Notes: generated from the sequence alone by a model not told the origin. DNA of 14,406 nt from Phycisphaerales bacterium (GCA_030748805.1 JASMLG010000114.1:1-14406), one strand, 5' to 3'. Shown: positions 5,811 through 14,311, numbered from the stretch's first letter. Made by a program: numbers and translations.

Positions 5811-6708
5811 ATCTATGGGCTGGCTCATTCACTACGCTGTCGGCGGAAACATTGGAAATAATAGTTTGGTTGATTCCTAAACATTTCAGCGCATCTCTCT
5901 CGACAATATCTTTAACTTTCGCTCTTGGAATAGGTGGAAGTGGAGTTCCCTTTATGGAAACATTTACACTATACAAAGATTCAATTGCATGTTGAGGAGA
6001 CGATATTGGGAATCCAGAGCCAAAGAGTAAACGGTCCATTACATCTAAACTCCATGCAGTTGAAAGAGCGTTGTATACCTGCCATGGTCTAGTTGCCACC
6101 CCAGAGACCTCAGCAAAAACGTGTTTATGTTTGCCGGCAAGTACAAGCAACTCATCAATCCAAGGGTAGCCCATCTGAGTGAACATGATTCGTAGTTCTG
6201 GAAAAGTGCGTGCGACTTCGTCCCAATGGATCGCTCTTGCAAAGTCCAATATCGCAGATGCTGGAATTGGTTGAGGAATCGTTACGATAACTGGTAGTTG
6301 TTGTTCACAACATTTTTCATATACCTTCATCGCTGCTGAGTGTGTTGGATGGAACCCTGCTAGAGATGGTGAGATTGCAATTCCAACTAAACCAAGATCC
6401 ACTGCACTGGATAAATCATGTTCAATTGTAGAAGCAAGTGGGTCTATCCCAGCTATACCTAAGCGATGTTGTTGGTCCCTGCTGACATAACTAGCTATTA
6501 ACTCATTGGGAACATATGCTCCAGCAAGGTCAGCTCTATGCCCTAGTACAAGTGAAGCATCCACACAGGACATTGCTCTGCCATGAGCAGCGGCATCTCC
6601 ACATTGTTCGATCCAACTGTCCGGTGAACCGGTTGAGAGGTGGCTAGCGGTCTCAGGACCTAGTTGTCTTGCATCAGACCATAAACGTGTGTGGCAGTCA
6701 ATAATCAT
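5800..6708 (-). CDS. amidohydrolase-fold protein (PF04909-like) lacking most metal ligands
   Basis: A 302-residue TIM-barrel protein of the amidohydrolase-2 type. I start at the ATG at 6706-6708 because GGAGAG lies four bases upstream; the upstream TTG overlaps that site. The framework is clear: IDCHTRLW at the start, KVYEKCCEQQLPVIV near 128-142, ELRIMFTQMGYPWIDE at 171-186, and RLLFGSGFP at 226-234. The positions that normally bind the catalytic metal are changed: HxH is H6-x-R8, the His after PV is Thr143, the His of GHMGYP is Gln178, and the Asp of GSDxP is Gly232. If these alignments are right it cannot act as a normal metal-dependent hydrolase or decarboxylase and may be a binding or structural relative. 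It is cotranscribed with, and overlaps, the lipoprotein gene, and diverges from menG. Confidence 0.8.
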   Translation of the reverse strand: MIIDCHTRLWSDARQLGPETASHLSTGSPDSWIEQCGDAAAHGRAMSCVDASLVLGHRADLAGAYVPNELIASYVSRDQQHRLGIAGIDPLASTIEHDLSSAVDLGLVGIAISPSLAGFHPTHSAAMKVYEKCCEQQLPVIVTIPQPIPASAILDFARAIHWDEVARTFPELRIMFTQMGYPWIDELLVLAGKHKHVFAEVSGVATRPWQVYNALSTAWSLDVMDRLLFGSGFPISSPQHAIESLYSVNVSIKGTPLPPIPRAKVKDIVERDALKCLGINQTIISNVSADSVVNEPAHRYEM

Positions 6709-6780
6709 AACTCTCTCCAATGATGTTGTCTATTGTATCGGCTTACACACGCTTTGGACATGGGGGGTATCATTGCACAA

Positions 6781-7554
6781 ATGACTGTTCCTGAAAAAAT
6801 TACTCCAAAAACAACGGTTTGGAGTAGTGACGATTTGAACTCGAATCCTCATCAATCAGTGGATAAGCCAGAACGTGTAGAGCGTATGTTTTCTGCAATA
6901 GCTAGAAAATATGACTTAAACAATCGTCTTCATTCGCTATGGCAAGATCAGATCTGGAGGCAGAAAACTGTGAAAGCAGCAAATCTGTCTATTCACGATG
7001 AAGTTGTTGATGTTGCCTGTGGGACGGGAGATTTGGCTATGGCATTCTGCCGAGAGGGTGCGAAGAGCGTGATTGGAGTCGATTTCACACATGCCATGCT
7101 AGAAATTGCTATTGATAAAGCAAGGGAAGTTGGATTGGAAATAGATTACCGACAGGGTGATGCGATGAAATTGAATCTTGCTGATGAATCCGCAGATATT
7201 GTTTCGATCGCTTTTGGAATTCGGAATGTTCTAAAACCCCAAGTTGCTTTTAATGAGTTTTACAGAATTTTAAGACCTTCCGGAAGATTGGTTGTGCTTG
7301 AATTTTCAACGCCAAAAAATAATCTGATGAGGAAATTGAATAATTTTTATATAAAAAAAATAATGCCAACTACAGCAACTGTAATTGCTCAAGATAGAAG
7401 TGGTGCTTACAAATATTTACCAAAGAGTGTTGAAACATTTAGTGGACCAGAAGAACTAGCAAAAATGATCGAGAAATCTGGATTCAGTAATATTAACCAT
7501 CAGCCATTAACATTTGGGGTTTGCACAATTACTGCTGCGACTAAGATTTTGTAA
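6781..7554 (+). CDS. menG: demethylmenaquinone/ubiquinone C-methyltransferase
   Basis: SAM-dependent methyltransferase of the UbiE/MenG family, catalysing the ring C-methylation late in menaquinone synthesis; a planctomycete would be expected to use menaquinone. Numbering from the ATG at 6781 (257 residues): MFSAIARKYDLNNRLHSL at 36-53 is the UbiE N-terminal signature, DVACGTGD at 77-84 is the SAM motif I, Asp101 follows the second strand, GDAMKLN at 127-132 and FGIRNV at 145-150 are further conserved blocks, and YKYLPKSVETF at 210-220 is the C-terminal signature. An ATG at 6760 would add seven residues (MGGIIAQ) and cannot be excluded. No other men gene is present. The gene ends one base before the stop of the convergent binding-protein gene. 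Confidence 0.92.
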   Translation: MTVPEKITPKTTVWSSDDLNSNPHQSVDKPERVERMFSAIARKYDLNNRLHSLWQDQIWRQKTVKAANLSIHDEVVDVACGTGDLAMAFCREGAKSVIGVDFTHAMLEIAIDKAREVGLEIDYRQGDAMKLNLADESADIVSIAFGIRNVLKPQVAFNEFYRILRPSGRLVVLEFSTPKNNLMRKLNNFYIKKIMPTTATVIAQDRSGAYKYLPKSVETFSGPEELAKMIEKSGFSNINHQPLTFGVCTITAATKIL

Positions 7555-7555
7555 A

Positions 7556-8419
7556 TTATTCCTTGTCAATAGGAGTAGATGGTTTTGTAGGCGCGAATTT
7601 TTTTGAGTGTTCCATTGCATTGCGCACCTGATCGTATTCTTTTGAGTTTGTATCTATAAAACCCGAACACCCTAGTTCTCCGATATCGTCTGTGATTTCC
7701 ATACCAATTAGAGCTGCTGTAATTGCGTCGCAAATTTCCTTTGGTAGTTCGCTTTTGGCAACCCATGGTTTTGTTACATTTTCAAATGCTTCAACAATAA
7801 TAATTTCATCAGGATCACACAACTTTTTGTAAGTTGAAGCTTTAATGGCACCCGCATCATGAGTGCCAGTGATAACTGCTTTGGCTACTAAATCATGACG
7901 TCCAAGATAGTCATATTTTGATAAGTTTTTAGAATTGATTCCTTCATTAACTAAAAGTGACTGAGCAAGAAATCGCCCGATTGTGGAGTTCTTATCCCCG
8001 AAGGCAAAACTTCTACCTTTAAGATCGGAAATTTTAGTAATGCATGAATCCGATTTAGTGATGATAAAACCGTTGAATCTTTTTAACCCATTCCTTAACT
8101 CCATTGCAAGGAGTTGGATATCTTTGTTTTTTTGCTCAGCAAGTATATAAGATGAAGGACCAAATCTAACAAAGTCAATCTTCCCTGATGCAAGCGCTTT
8201 GATTCCTGTTTCATAATCCTTGAAAATTGTTAAATGTATATCAACTTTGCGTTTGAGTTGACTCTCTAGGGGAACCCTTAGTGCGTCAAGTATTGGTGTA
8301 AATTTTCGATACATCACAGTGGCTCGATCAGAAGGATAAACTCCAAAATCTAAGCGTAAAGTTTCTTGGGAAAAACACGAAGAACAGATTGTTAAAACAA
8401 AAGCGATTAATCTAATCAT
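7556..8419 (-). CDS. PhnD-like phosphate/phosphonate-type periplasmic binding protein
   Basis: A 287-residue exported solute-binding protein of the PhnD/PF12974 type. Residues 1-17 (MIRLIAFVLTICSSCFS) are a signal peptide, with no clear lipobox. LDFGVYPSD opens the mature lobe; FVRFGPSSYILAEQ at about 82-95, FAFGDKNSTIGRFL at about 136-149 and the DLVAKAVITGTHDAGAI block at about 174-190 are the typical PhnD motifs around the oxyanion pocket. In an ABC importer it would deliver phosphonate, phosphite or a related anion, but no ATPase or permease gene (phnC/phnE) is adjacent, so it may work with a distant transporter or as a sensor. Members of this family also occur next to histidine kinases. 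The gene follows the pntB terminator and should have its own promoter. Confidence 0.85.
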   Translation of the reverse strand: MIRLIAFVLTICSSCFSQETLRLDFGVYPSDRATVMYRKFTPILDALRVPLESQLKRKVDIHLTIFKDYETGIKALASGKIDFVRFGPSSYILAEQKNKDIQLLAMELRNGLKRFNGFIITKSDSCITKISDLKGRSFAFGDKNSTIGRFLAQSLLVNEGINSKNLSKYDYLGRHDLVAKAVITGTHDAGAIKASTYKKLCDPDEIIIVEAFENVTKPWVAKSELPKEICDAITAALIGMEITDDIGELGCSGFIDTNSKEYDQVRNAMEHSKKFAPTKPSTPIDKE

Positions 8420-8503
8420 GCCACTAGGATACTACGATTTTAGTCACCAAGGTTATATGTTAGAAATAAAGTTGCTTTCAATTCGCCTAAAACCAATTAG
8501 TTC

Positions 8504-8532
8504 AAAAAAGCCCCTATCGCAAGTTTCTAGGG
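8504..8532 (-). terminator. probable Rho-independent terminator of pntAB
   Basis: On the minus strand CCCTA (8532-8528) pairs with TAGGG (8516-8512) across an 11-base loop, and is followed by GGC-type bases and a run of six T (8509-8504). It lies about 55 bases after the pntB stop. The stem is short (5 bp), so strength is uncertain. Confidence 0.5.
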
Positions 8533-8587
8533 TTTTATTACTGTCTAATTATTCTGTTGGTTATTGTTAAGTTGACGATAAACAAAA

Positions 8588-9982
8588 TTAAAGAGCAGCA
8601 AGTATTGCGTCTACGTTTTCGCCAGCGTCTCCAAAAAGCATTGAAGTGTTTTCGTTAAAGAAAAGTGGGTTGTCAACGCCAGCATAACCAGTACCCAGAC
8701 TCCTTTTCATTACGATTACATCTTTTGCGTTCCAGACCTCAAGGACAGGCATTCCAGCAATTGGACTCATTGGGTCGTCTAGTGCACTTGGATTAACAAT
8801 GTCATTAGCCCCAATCACCATCACAACGTCAGTTGCTGGAAATGTGTGGTTGATTTCGTCTAGTTCAAGAACAATGTCATATGGGATGTTTGCTTCAGCA
8901 AGAAGAACGTTCATGTGTCCCGGTAATCGTCCAGCAACTGGGTGAATGGCAAATAGCACATTGGTATTATTGTCTTGTAACTTCTTGGTTAATTTTGCGA
9001 CAGTATGTTGTGCTTGTGCAACCGCCATGCCATACCCTGGGACAATAATAACACTGTTTGCATTATTGAGTTTTGATGCAGTTTCATCAATCTCTATTGA
9101 AGTTACGTTTCCGTCGTGCGATATAGTGCTTTTCGCACCTGAGCTATCTGCAGTTCCAAACCCACCGAGAATGACACTCGGTAATGATCGATTCATTCCC
9201 TTGCACATTATCAAACTTAGAATTGCGCCGCTAGATCCTACAAGAGCGCCTACGATTATTAACAGGTCGTTTCCAAGCATGAATCCAGCCGCCGCGGCAG
9301 CCCAGCCAGAGTAACTATTAAGCATTGAAACGACTACTGGCATGTCTGCACCACCTATAGCCATTACTAAGTGAACACCAAGCAGTCCTGTTATGAACAT
9401 CGCAATGAGTAAGAATATTATTGAATTGTCTGCGTGACCGACAAACTTAACTCCAAGCCAAATGGTTATAGCTAGGACGATAAGATTTAGAATGTGCCTT
9501 GCAGGTAGAAGAAGTGGTTTTCCTGAAAGTAATCCATGCAATTTGCCAAAGGCAATAACTGATCCAGTAAATGTAATTGAACCAATACAAACTCCCACAA
9601 ATATTTCGATTTCGTGGATTGTTAATTCGATTCCAGTAAGACTGGAGGATGAGTTTGGGTCTAGTTGAAGACCAACACCAACAAGCACTGCGGCAGCACC
9701 AACGAAACTGTGTAGAATTGCCACAAGTTGTGGCATTTCAGTCATCTTTACTCTATTTGCAAGTATCCCTCCAATTAATACAGCAGGAAACAATGCAATT
9801 GCGAGTATCCCATAGGCATTGACGGATCTGCTTGAGATAACCGCAACTAAAGCAATCAACATCCCAATCATTCCGAATAGATTTCCCCTACGTGCCGTTT
9901 CTTGTTTAGATAGTCCTCCTAAACTAAGAATGAAAAGTACTGCTGCGATTATATAAAAGATGGTGACTAGGCTACTTGGCAT
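8588..9982 (-). CDS. pntB: NAD(P) transhydrogenase subunit beta
   Basis: Beta subunit of the membrane-bound proton-translocating transhydrogenase, which uses the proton gradient to reduce NADP+ with NADH. It has 464 residues, like the E. coli protein (462). The N-terminal membrane part (to ~265) carries His91 in [13 protein letters not shown] and Asn222 in [18 protein letters not shown], the residues tied to proton translocation. The C-terminal NADP-binding domain (about 290-464) has [11 protein letters not shown] at 315-325, [18 protein letters not shown] at 347-364, and Lys426 within [18 protein letters not shown]. All key motifs are intact. It starts three bases after the pntA stop, and AAAAGG at the end of pntA supplies its ribosome binding site. 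Confidence 0.97.
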   Translation of the reverse strand: MPSSLVTIFYIIAAVLFILSLGGLSKQETARRGNLFGMIGMLIALVAVISSRSVNAYGILAIALFPAVLIGGILANRVKMTEMPQLVAILHSFVGAAAVLVGVGLQLDPNSSSSLTGIELTIHEIEIFVGVCIGSITFTGSVIAFGKLHGLLSGKPLLLPARHILNLIVLAITIWLGVKFVGHADNSIIFLLIAMFITGLLGVHLVMAIGGADMPVVVSMLNSYSGWAAAAAGFMLGNDLLIIVGALVGSSGAILSLIMCKGMNRSLPSVILGGFGTADSSGAKSTISHDGNVTSIEIDETASKLNNANSVIIVPGYGMAVAQAQHTVAKLTKKLQDNNTNVLFAIHPVAGRLPGHMNVLLAEANIPYDIVLELDEINHTFPATDVVMVIGANDIVNPSALDDPMSPIAGMPVLEVWNAKDVIVMKRSLGTGYAGVDNPLFFNENTSMLFGDAGENVDAILAAL

Positions 9983-9985
9983 TTG

Positions 9986-11557
9986 TTACCTTTTAAACAT
10001 CGCTAGCATTCGGTTTGTTACTAAAAAGCCCCCAGCTACATTAATTGCTGCTAGCAAAACTGCTGCTGCTCCAAGTATCATGGTTGCATTTACTTCTGGC
10101 TGAGAAAGTTGCAAAATTCCGCCAATAATGATGATGCCAGAGATAGCATTTGTTACACTCATTAGCGGAGTGTGAAGTGCTGGTTTGACATTCCATATCA
10201 CCTGCCAACCAACGAAACATGCAAGAACAAAAACAGTAAAGTGGTTCAGGAAAGTTTTTGGCATTTCAGTGCCAAGATAAATGACCCCAATAGCAGCTGC
10301 TACAAGAAGTGCTGACCTTATTAAGTATTTTGAAATTGCTTTGTTCTCTGGAAGCGTTTTTGTATCAATTTCTGAACGTTTTGCTTCATCATCAGGTCGT
10401 GGACCGGTGTCTACAGAATATGCTGGACCTGGGTTTCTTGGTTTTGGTGGTGGCCATGTAATACTTCCATGATTAAGAACCAATGCACCTCTTATTACGT
10501 CATCTTCGATGTCGATGTTGTAATTCTCTGCACCACCCATTTCAGTTAGAAGTTCAACAATGGCTGTACTGTACAGGCGACTTGAAAGAGCAGCCATTCT
10601 GCTTGGCAAGTCGGTGTAACCAATAATCGTTACACCATGATGTACTATCTTTTCATTTGGAACGGTCAAAGTACAGTTGCCACCACGTTCAGCTGCTAGG
10701 TCGACTATGACTGAACCCTCTCTCATGCTTTCTACCATTCCGCTTGAGATAAGTTTTGGGGCTTCTCTGCCTGGGATTAACGCAGTTGTAATTATGATGT
10801 CAACTTCAATTGCCTGTTCAGCGAAAAGTTTCAATTCAGCTTTTAGGAATTCATCGGACATTGTTTTGGCGTAACCGCCGCTGCCCTCTCCATCATCGGA
10901 AGGGAAATCTAATTCAAGGAATTCTCCTCCAAGGGACTCCACCTGTTCTTTAACTGCTTTTCGTGTGTCAAATGCGCGAACAATTGCACCAAGTCCCTTT
11001 GCAGCTCCAACTGCTGCTAGTCCAGCAACTCCACCACCTATAATAAGTACTTTAGCCGGCTCAATTTTGCCTGCAGCGGTAACTTGTCCAGTAAAGAAAT
11101 GCGGGAAAGAATGAGCAGCTTCTACCACCGCACGGTATCCAGCAACGTTTGCCATTGAACTTAGGGCATCCATCTTTTGAGCACGAGTTATTCTTGGAAT
11201 GCAGTCCATCGCAAGAGCTGTTGCCTTCTTTGCGCTTAGATGTTTAAGTAATTCACCATTTTTGTCGGGCCAAAAAAAAGAAATCAACGTGCCGCTACTT
11301 TTTAGTAAATCTGCTTCATGAGGAAGCGGTTCTCTAACTTTAGCGATGATGTCACTTCGGCTCCAAAGTTCAGCAGTATTGTTGACAATTGTTGCTCCAA
11401 CTTCTTCGTATTTTGGATTTCCAAAGTCAGCATGATTCCCAGCACCTGACTCTATGAGAACTTCAAAACCCATCTTCCTAAGAGCTTCTGCACCTCTAGG
11501 AACAATAGCTACTCTCTTTTCATCTGTCTGAATTTCTTTTGGTACGCCAATTATCAT
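9986..11557 (-). CDS. pntA: NAD(P) transhydrogenase subunit alpha, full-length (NAD domain plus membrane part)
   Basis: Alpha subunit of the transhydrogenase, 523 residues from the ATG at 11555-11557 (MIIGVPKE). I prefer this to an in-frame start nine codons upstream because it gives the family N-terminus and has GGAG (11566-11569) eight bases before it. RITRAQKMDALSSMANVAGY at 122-141 and the Rossmann loop GGGVAGLAAVGAAKGLG (174-190), ending RAFDTR (194-199), form the NAD site. The C-terminal part from ~411 has about four membrane helices, corresponding to the segment that is a separate PntAB protein in some bacteria, so here PntA is the fused, E. coli-like form. A charged, Pro-rich linker at about 369-405 joins the two parts. 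It forms an operon with pntB and is preceded by a good promoter overlapping a palindrome. Confidence 0.97.
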   Translation of the reverse strand: MIIGVPKEIQTDEKRVAIVPRGAEALRKMGFEVLIESGAGNHADFGNPKYEEVGATIVNNTAELWSRSDIIAKVREPLPHEADLLKSSGTLISFFWPDKNGELLKHLSAKKATALAMDCIPRITRAQKMDALSSMANVAGYRAVVEAAHSFPHFFTGQVTAAGKIEPAKVLIIGGGVAGLAAVGAAKGLGAIVRAFDTRKAVKEQVESLGGEFLELDFPSDDGEGSGGYAKTMSDEFLKAELKLFAEQAIEVDIIITTALIPGREAPKLISSGMVESMREGSVIVDLAAERGGNCTLTVPNEKIVHHGVTIIGYTDLPSRMAALSSRLYSTAIVELLTEMGGAENYNIDIEDDVIRGALVLNHGSITWPPPKPRNPGPAYSVDTGPRPDDEAKRSEIDTKTLPENKAISKYLIRSALLVAAAIGVIYLGTEMPKTFLNHFTVFVLACFVGWQVIWNVKPALHTPLMSVTNAISGIIIIGGILQLSQPEVNATMILGAAAVLLAAINVAGGFLVTNRMLAMFKR

Positions 11558-11587
11558 AAAGGGGGCTCCATCTGTGTGGAGCACTGC

Positions 11588-11616
11588 ATTCTACCTTATA
11601 ATTAACCCGCGGTTAA
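11588..11616 (-). promoter_or_regulatory. pntAB promoter
   Basis: On the minus strand TTAACC (11616-11611) and TAGAAT (11593-11588) are separated by exactly 17 bases, a good -35/-10 pair. Transcription would start near 11581, giving a leader of about 24 bases that contains the GGAG of pntA. The -35 lies within the palindrome at 11601-11617. Confidence 0.6.
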
Positions 11617-11617
11617 T
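11601..11617. promoter_or_regulatory. 17-bp palindrome over the pntA -35, candidate Rrf2 operator
   Basis: ATTAACC (11601-11607) and GGTTAAT (11611-11617) are perfect 7-bp inverted arms around CGC. The inner 15 bp match the palindrome at 3569-3583 under the pattern TTRACC-NGC-GGTYAA. Its position on the -35 element is where a repressor would block RNA polymerase. Confidence 0.55.
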
Positions 11618-11649
11618 AAATGGTGGCAAAATGCAGGATGACCTTAGGG

Positions 11650-13716
11650 TTAATTTGAATTTTGCGGTTGTGTTTGCAGAACGACCATGTCATGGTATCG
11701 TTCGCTGCGAGCCATAAGTTCGTCGTGGGTTCCTGACTCAATAATGCGTCCCTTGTCGAGTACGAGAATTTGGTCGGCATCTCGAATTGTACTCAGACGG
11801 TGGGCTATAACGAAACTTGTTCGATTCTTTAAGAGCGTGGACAAACTGTGTTGGATTAGGCGTTCGGATTCAGTATCTAAATTGCTTGTCGCTTCATCGA
11901 GAATTAAAATTTTAGGATCTGCAAGGAGCGCGCGGGCAATTGCGATTCGTTGGCGTTGACCGCCACTAAGTTTGACGCCGCGTTCACCTATTTCTGTTTC
12001 GTATCCATGCTTAAATTCGTTGATAAAAGTATCCGCCGCTGCTTGTTTTGCTGCACTTTGAATTTGTTCGGAGGTTGCTCCACGTTTTCCGTACGCGATG
12101 TTGCTCGCAATTGTTCCTTCAAACAAAAAGATGTCTTGCTCCACAATACCAAGTAACGATCTATACGAATTCAAGTTGATTTCATGAATAGGAATGCTAT
12201 CGAGAAGTATGTTTCCTTGCGTGCAATTGTAAAAGGCAGCGACTAGATTGCACAGCGTTGTTTTGCCAGAGCCGCTTGGTCCTACTAGCGCGAGAGTTTT
12301 TCCTGATGGAGCGATGAATGAAATCTCATGAAGTACATCTGTGTCTGTACTTGGATATTTGAAAGAAACATTTTGGAAAGTAACTGTTCCATTTATTGTG
12401 CCAGAAACAATCCCGCGGGTCGTTTCCTGCTTTGGAGTGTGACAGTCACTGTCATAGGTGTGAGCAGGTGTTGGATAGTTTTCAGAGACAGCAGGTGTGA
12501 CTGTCACTGCTTTGTTGTTGGTAGTTTTTTGTTTGTCATGTTCTTCTTGCTCTGTAGGTTCTTTGAACAAATCAAGCACGCGGTCAAGGGCAGCAAGGGA
12601 GTTTTGTAATTGGGTTGCACTTTCTGCTAGTGTTGCAAGAGGTCCCATTAGCATTGCCAAGTAAGTAAGGAACATGACAAGGTCGCCAGCAGTGATTGCC
12701 TCTCTTGCAGTTATTTCGCCCGCTGCGAGAAGTTCGCGATCGTGCAAGACCTGCCACCCGCCAAACCAAAGAAGGGCAGCGGTAGCAACAGGAATAAGAA
12801 CCGACCAAGCAATATCAATTCCTCGAGATAACCACCATGCGAGCAACTCCTTGCGTACTAGTAAATGGTTTGAGCGAATCCAGTTTGCTGCCTCAGTGCG
12901 TTGGTGAGAAAAACTTCGAACAACACGCGCACCACCAAACGATTCCGTCACCATTGCATCGCAAAATTGACGAGTACCGCGAATAGAGCGCCAGAGTGGA
13001 CGGATTCGACTTATCCATGTGCGGTGGGTAAAGAATACAATCGGGAACAGAACAACTGAGAAAAGTAATAGCCGCCAATCCACGAAAAGCAAAATAATAA
13101 GAATGCCAAATAGTTGAATGATTGCACGCCACGGGTTATAGCAAAGTCCGAATACGAGTTCTCCAATCGCTCCAGCATCTTCGCGCACAAGCGACGCCGC
13201 GCCACCTGAACGCAGTTGATGTACGCGGTGTAGTGGAAGGGAACTTGCATGTATAAATGCTCTTCGCCTTAGAGAAATTTGAATTCGTTTTGTAGTTCTA
13301 GTTGCTAGCCAACGTCCTCGAATGCTAAAGACCAGAGCGACGAGTGCGAGAATAACTGTTCCGATGGCAATTACACCAAGTAGAGTGAATTTACTAGCAA
13401 GAGCCGGAAAGTTCAAAAGTATTTTTTCTGGTAACGGTTGATCGCCGAGGATATTATCAAAAACAATTTTAGTTGCAGCCGGTGGAATAAGTCCTACGGT
13501 AGCTCCAACTGTTAAAAATCCTAGTGACCAAATAATGTCTCTTTTGTTCTTTCCTATGATGACAAAAAATTGTTGAAGAAGTTCTCTAAATGATCGAGAA
13601 CGCTCTGCAGCAGTTCTTCCATTGCTTAATGCAGTGAAGTCACCCGTTTTTACTGAGTCCTTCAGACGATTTTTAAACGAAAGAAAACGAGACTTGCTTG
13701 AATGTGGTTTATGCAT
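11650..13716 (-). CDS. ABC exporter, fused membrane and ATPase domains (MsbA/LmrA type)
   Basis: Half-transporter of the exporter type, 688 residues from the ATG at 13714-13716; a GTG at 13734 would add six. After a basic N-terminal region of ~60 residues come the membrane helices (about 62-380). The ATPase domain has Walker A GPSGSGKT at 479-486, Q-loop Gln527, signature LSGGQ at 583-587, Walker B ILILDE with Asp607 and Glu608, and the switch His639, so it should hydrolyse ATP. It would act as a homodimer and export a lipid, drug or peptide; the substrate is unknown. A hydrophilic Thr/Pro/Gln-rich stretch at ~386-440 between the two domains is longer than usual. No Shine-Dalgarno is seen. 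It lies upstream of pntA on the same strand and diverges from the bactofilin-like gene. Confidence 0.93.
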   Translation of the reverse strand: MHKPHSSKSRFLSFKNRLKDSVKTGDFTALSNGRTAAERSRSFRELLQQFFVIIGKNKRDIIWSLGFLTVGATVGLIPPAATKIVFDNILGDQPLPEKILLNFPALASKFTLLGVIAIGTVILALVALVFSIRGRWLATRTTKRIQISLRRRAFIHASSLPLHRVHQLRSGGAASLVREDAGAIGELVFGLCYNPWRAIIQLFGILIILLFVDWRLLLFSVVLFPIVFFTHRTWISRIRPLWRSIRGTRQFCDAMVTESFGGARVVRSFSHQRTEAANWIRSNHLLVRKELLAWWLSRGIDIAWSVLIPVATAALLWFGGWQVLHDRELLAAGEITAREAITAGDLVMFLTYLAMLMGPLATLAESATQLQNSLAALDRVLDLFKEPTEQEEHDKQKTTNNKAVTVTPAVSENYPTPAHTYDSDCHTPKQETTRGIVSGTINGTVTFQNVSFKYPSTDTDVLHEISFIAPSGKTLALVGPSGSGKTTLCNLVAAFYNCTQGNILLDSIPIHEINLNSYRSLLGIVEQDIFLFEGTIASNIAYGKRGATSEQIQSAAKQAAADTFINEFKHGYETEIGERGVKLSGGQRQRIAIARALLADPKILILDEATSNLDTESERLIQHSLSTLLKNRTSFVIAHRLSTIRDADQILVLDKGRIIESGTHDELMARSERYHDMVVLQTQPQNSN
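12439..12507. repeat. two 11-bp palindromes inside the ABC exporter linker
   Basis: GTGACAGTCAC (12439-12449) and GTGACTGTCAC (12497-12507) are perfect odd palindromes that differ only at the centre base and start 58 bp apart. They lie in the part encoding the hydrophilic linker, where protein constraint is weak. They may be sites for a DNA-binding protein or remnants of a small duplication. Confidence 0.4.
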
Positions 13717-13759
13717 AAAAGGTGCATTGTACACTTCTTGTAAAGGATGAAAACGTTTT

Positions 13760-13776
13760 TTGTAATTGCGTTACAA
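13760..13776. promoter_or_regulatory. short inverted repeat between divergent genes
   Basis: TTGTAA (13760-13765) and TTACAA (13771-13776) flank TTGCG in the 79-bp gap between the ABC exporter and the bactofilin-like gene. A TACAAT at 13772-13777 could be the -10 of the rightward gene. The arms are only 6 bp, so it is a weak operator candidate. Confidence 0.3.
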
Positions 13777-13795
13777 TAATGTTAAGGAGAGTGCT

Positions 13796-14308
13796 ATGGA
13801 ACAAGAATTTGATTCTGGAAATGATGTTGAAGTAAATAGTAAAAAATCTAGCAAAGGCAAAAAAATTGCTGGTGGGTGTGGGTGCGGATGCCTTGTAGTT
13901 ATTTTAGTAATCGCGGCAATCATCTATTGGGCATACCGTGAAGCAACTGCATTTACTCGTGGTTTTGAAGAACAGGGGTATAGGAAAGTTAGTGCGCAAT
14001 CGATTGTCGTCAATGAAGAAGAAACTGTCAAAGGACCTGTTGTATATTTTGGTCAGTCCTTGGTAATCGAAGGAACAATTGATGGCAATGTTGCTGCAAT
14101 GTGTCAAGCAGTGATAATAGATGGAACCATAAATGGTAAACTTGACGTCTTATCGCAAAGTGTGATAATTAATGAAACAGGGGTTGTGACTGGAGATATT
14201 ATTGCAGAGGCAGTGCAGTCACTTGTGAACAACGGAAGAGTAGATGGTGAAATAAGTGGCACATATCAAAATGTTACATCAGATGAGGAAGTTATTCAAA
14301 GCGAGTAG
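13796..14308 (+). CDS. membrane-anchored bactofilin-like beta-helix protein
   Basis: A 170-residue protein starting at the ATG at 13796, chosen because AAGGAG lies six bases upstream. Residues 1-27 are charged and Lys-rich, then GGCGCGC (C28, C30, C32) leads into one membrane helix (about 33-47, LVVILVIAAIIYWAY). From ~68 to 160 there are repeated short strands of the bactofilin/polymer-forming type: QSLVIEGTIDGNV, QAVIIDGTINGKL, QSVIINETGVVTGDI and QSLVNNGRVDGEI, spaced about 17-18 residues apart, predicting a small right-handed beta-helix. Bactofilins polymerise into cytoskeletal filaments; canonical ones are soluble, so an N-terminal membrane anchor is unusual. Topology is not certain: the repeats may face the periplasm. 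The gene ends three bases from a convergent stop codon. Confidence 0.75.
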   Translation: MEQEFDSGNDVEVNSKKSSKGKKIAGGCGCGCLVVILVIAAIIYWAYREATAFTRGFEEQGYRKVSAQSIVVNEEETVKGPVVYFGQSLVIEGTIDGNVAAMCQAVIIDGTINGKLDVLSQSVIINETGVVTGDIIAEAVQSLVNNGRVDGEISGTYQNVTSDEEVIQSE

Positions 14309-14311
14309 TTG

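Noticed and set aside
6706..6720. Upstream TTG (6718-6720) as start of the amidohydrolase-like gene
   Set aside because: The TTG overlaps the GGAGAG ribosome site that is correctly placed for the ATG at 6706-6708.
8420..8460. TCACCAAGGTTA before the PhnD-like gene as a third regulator site
   Set aside because: The arms do not form the TTRACC-NGC-GGTYAA palindrome; spacing and bases differ.
8946..9314. Plus-strand 122-codon frame inside pntB
   Set aside because: Antisense shadow of a gene whose motifs are intact throughout; no independent start signal.
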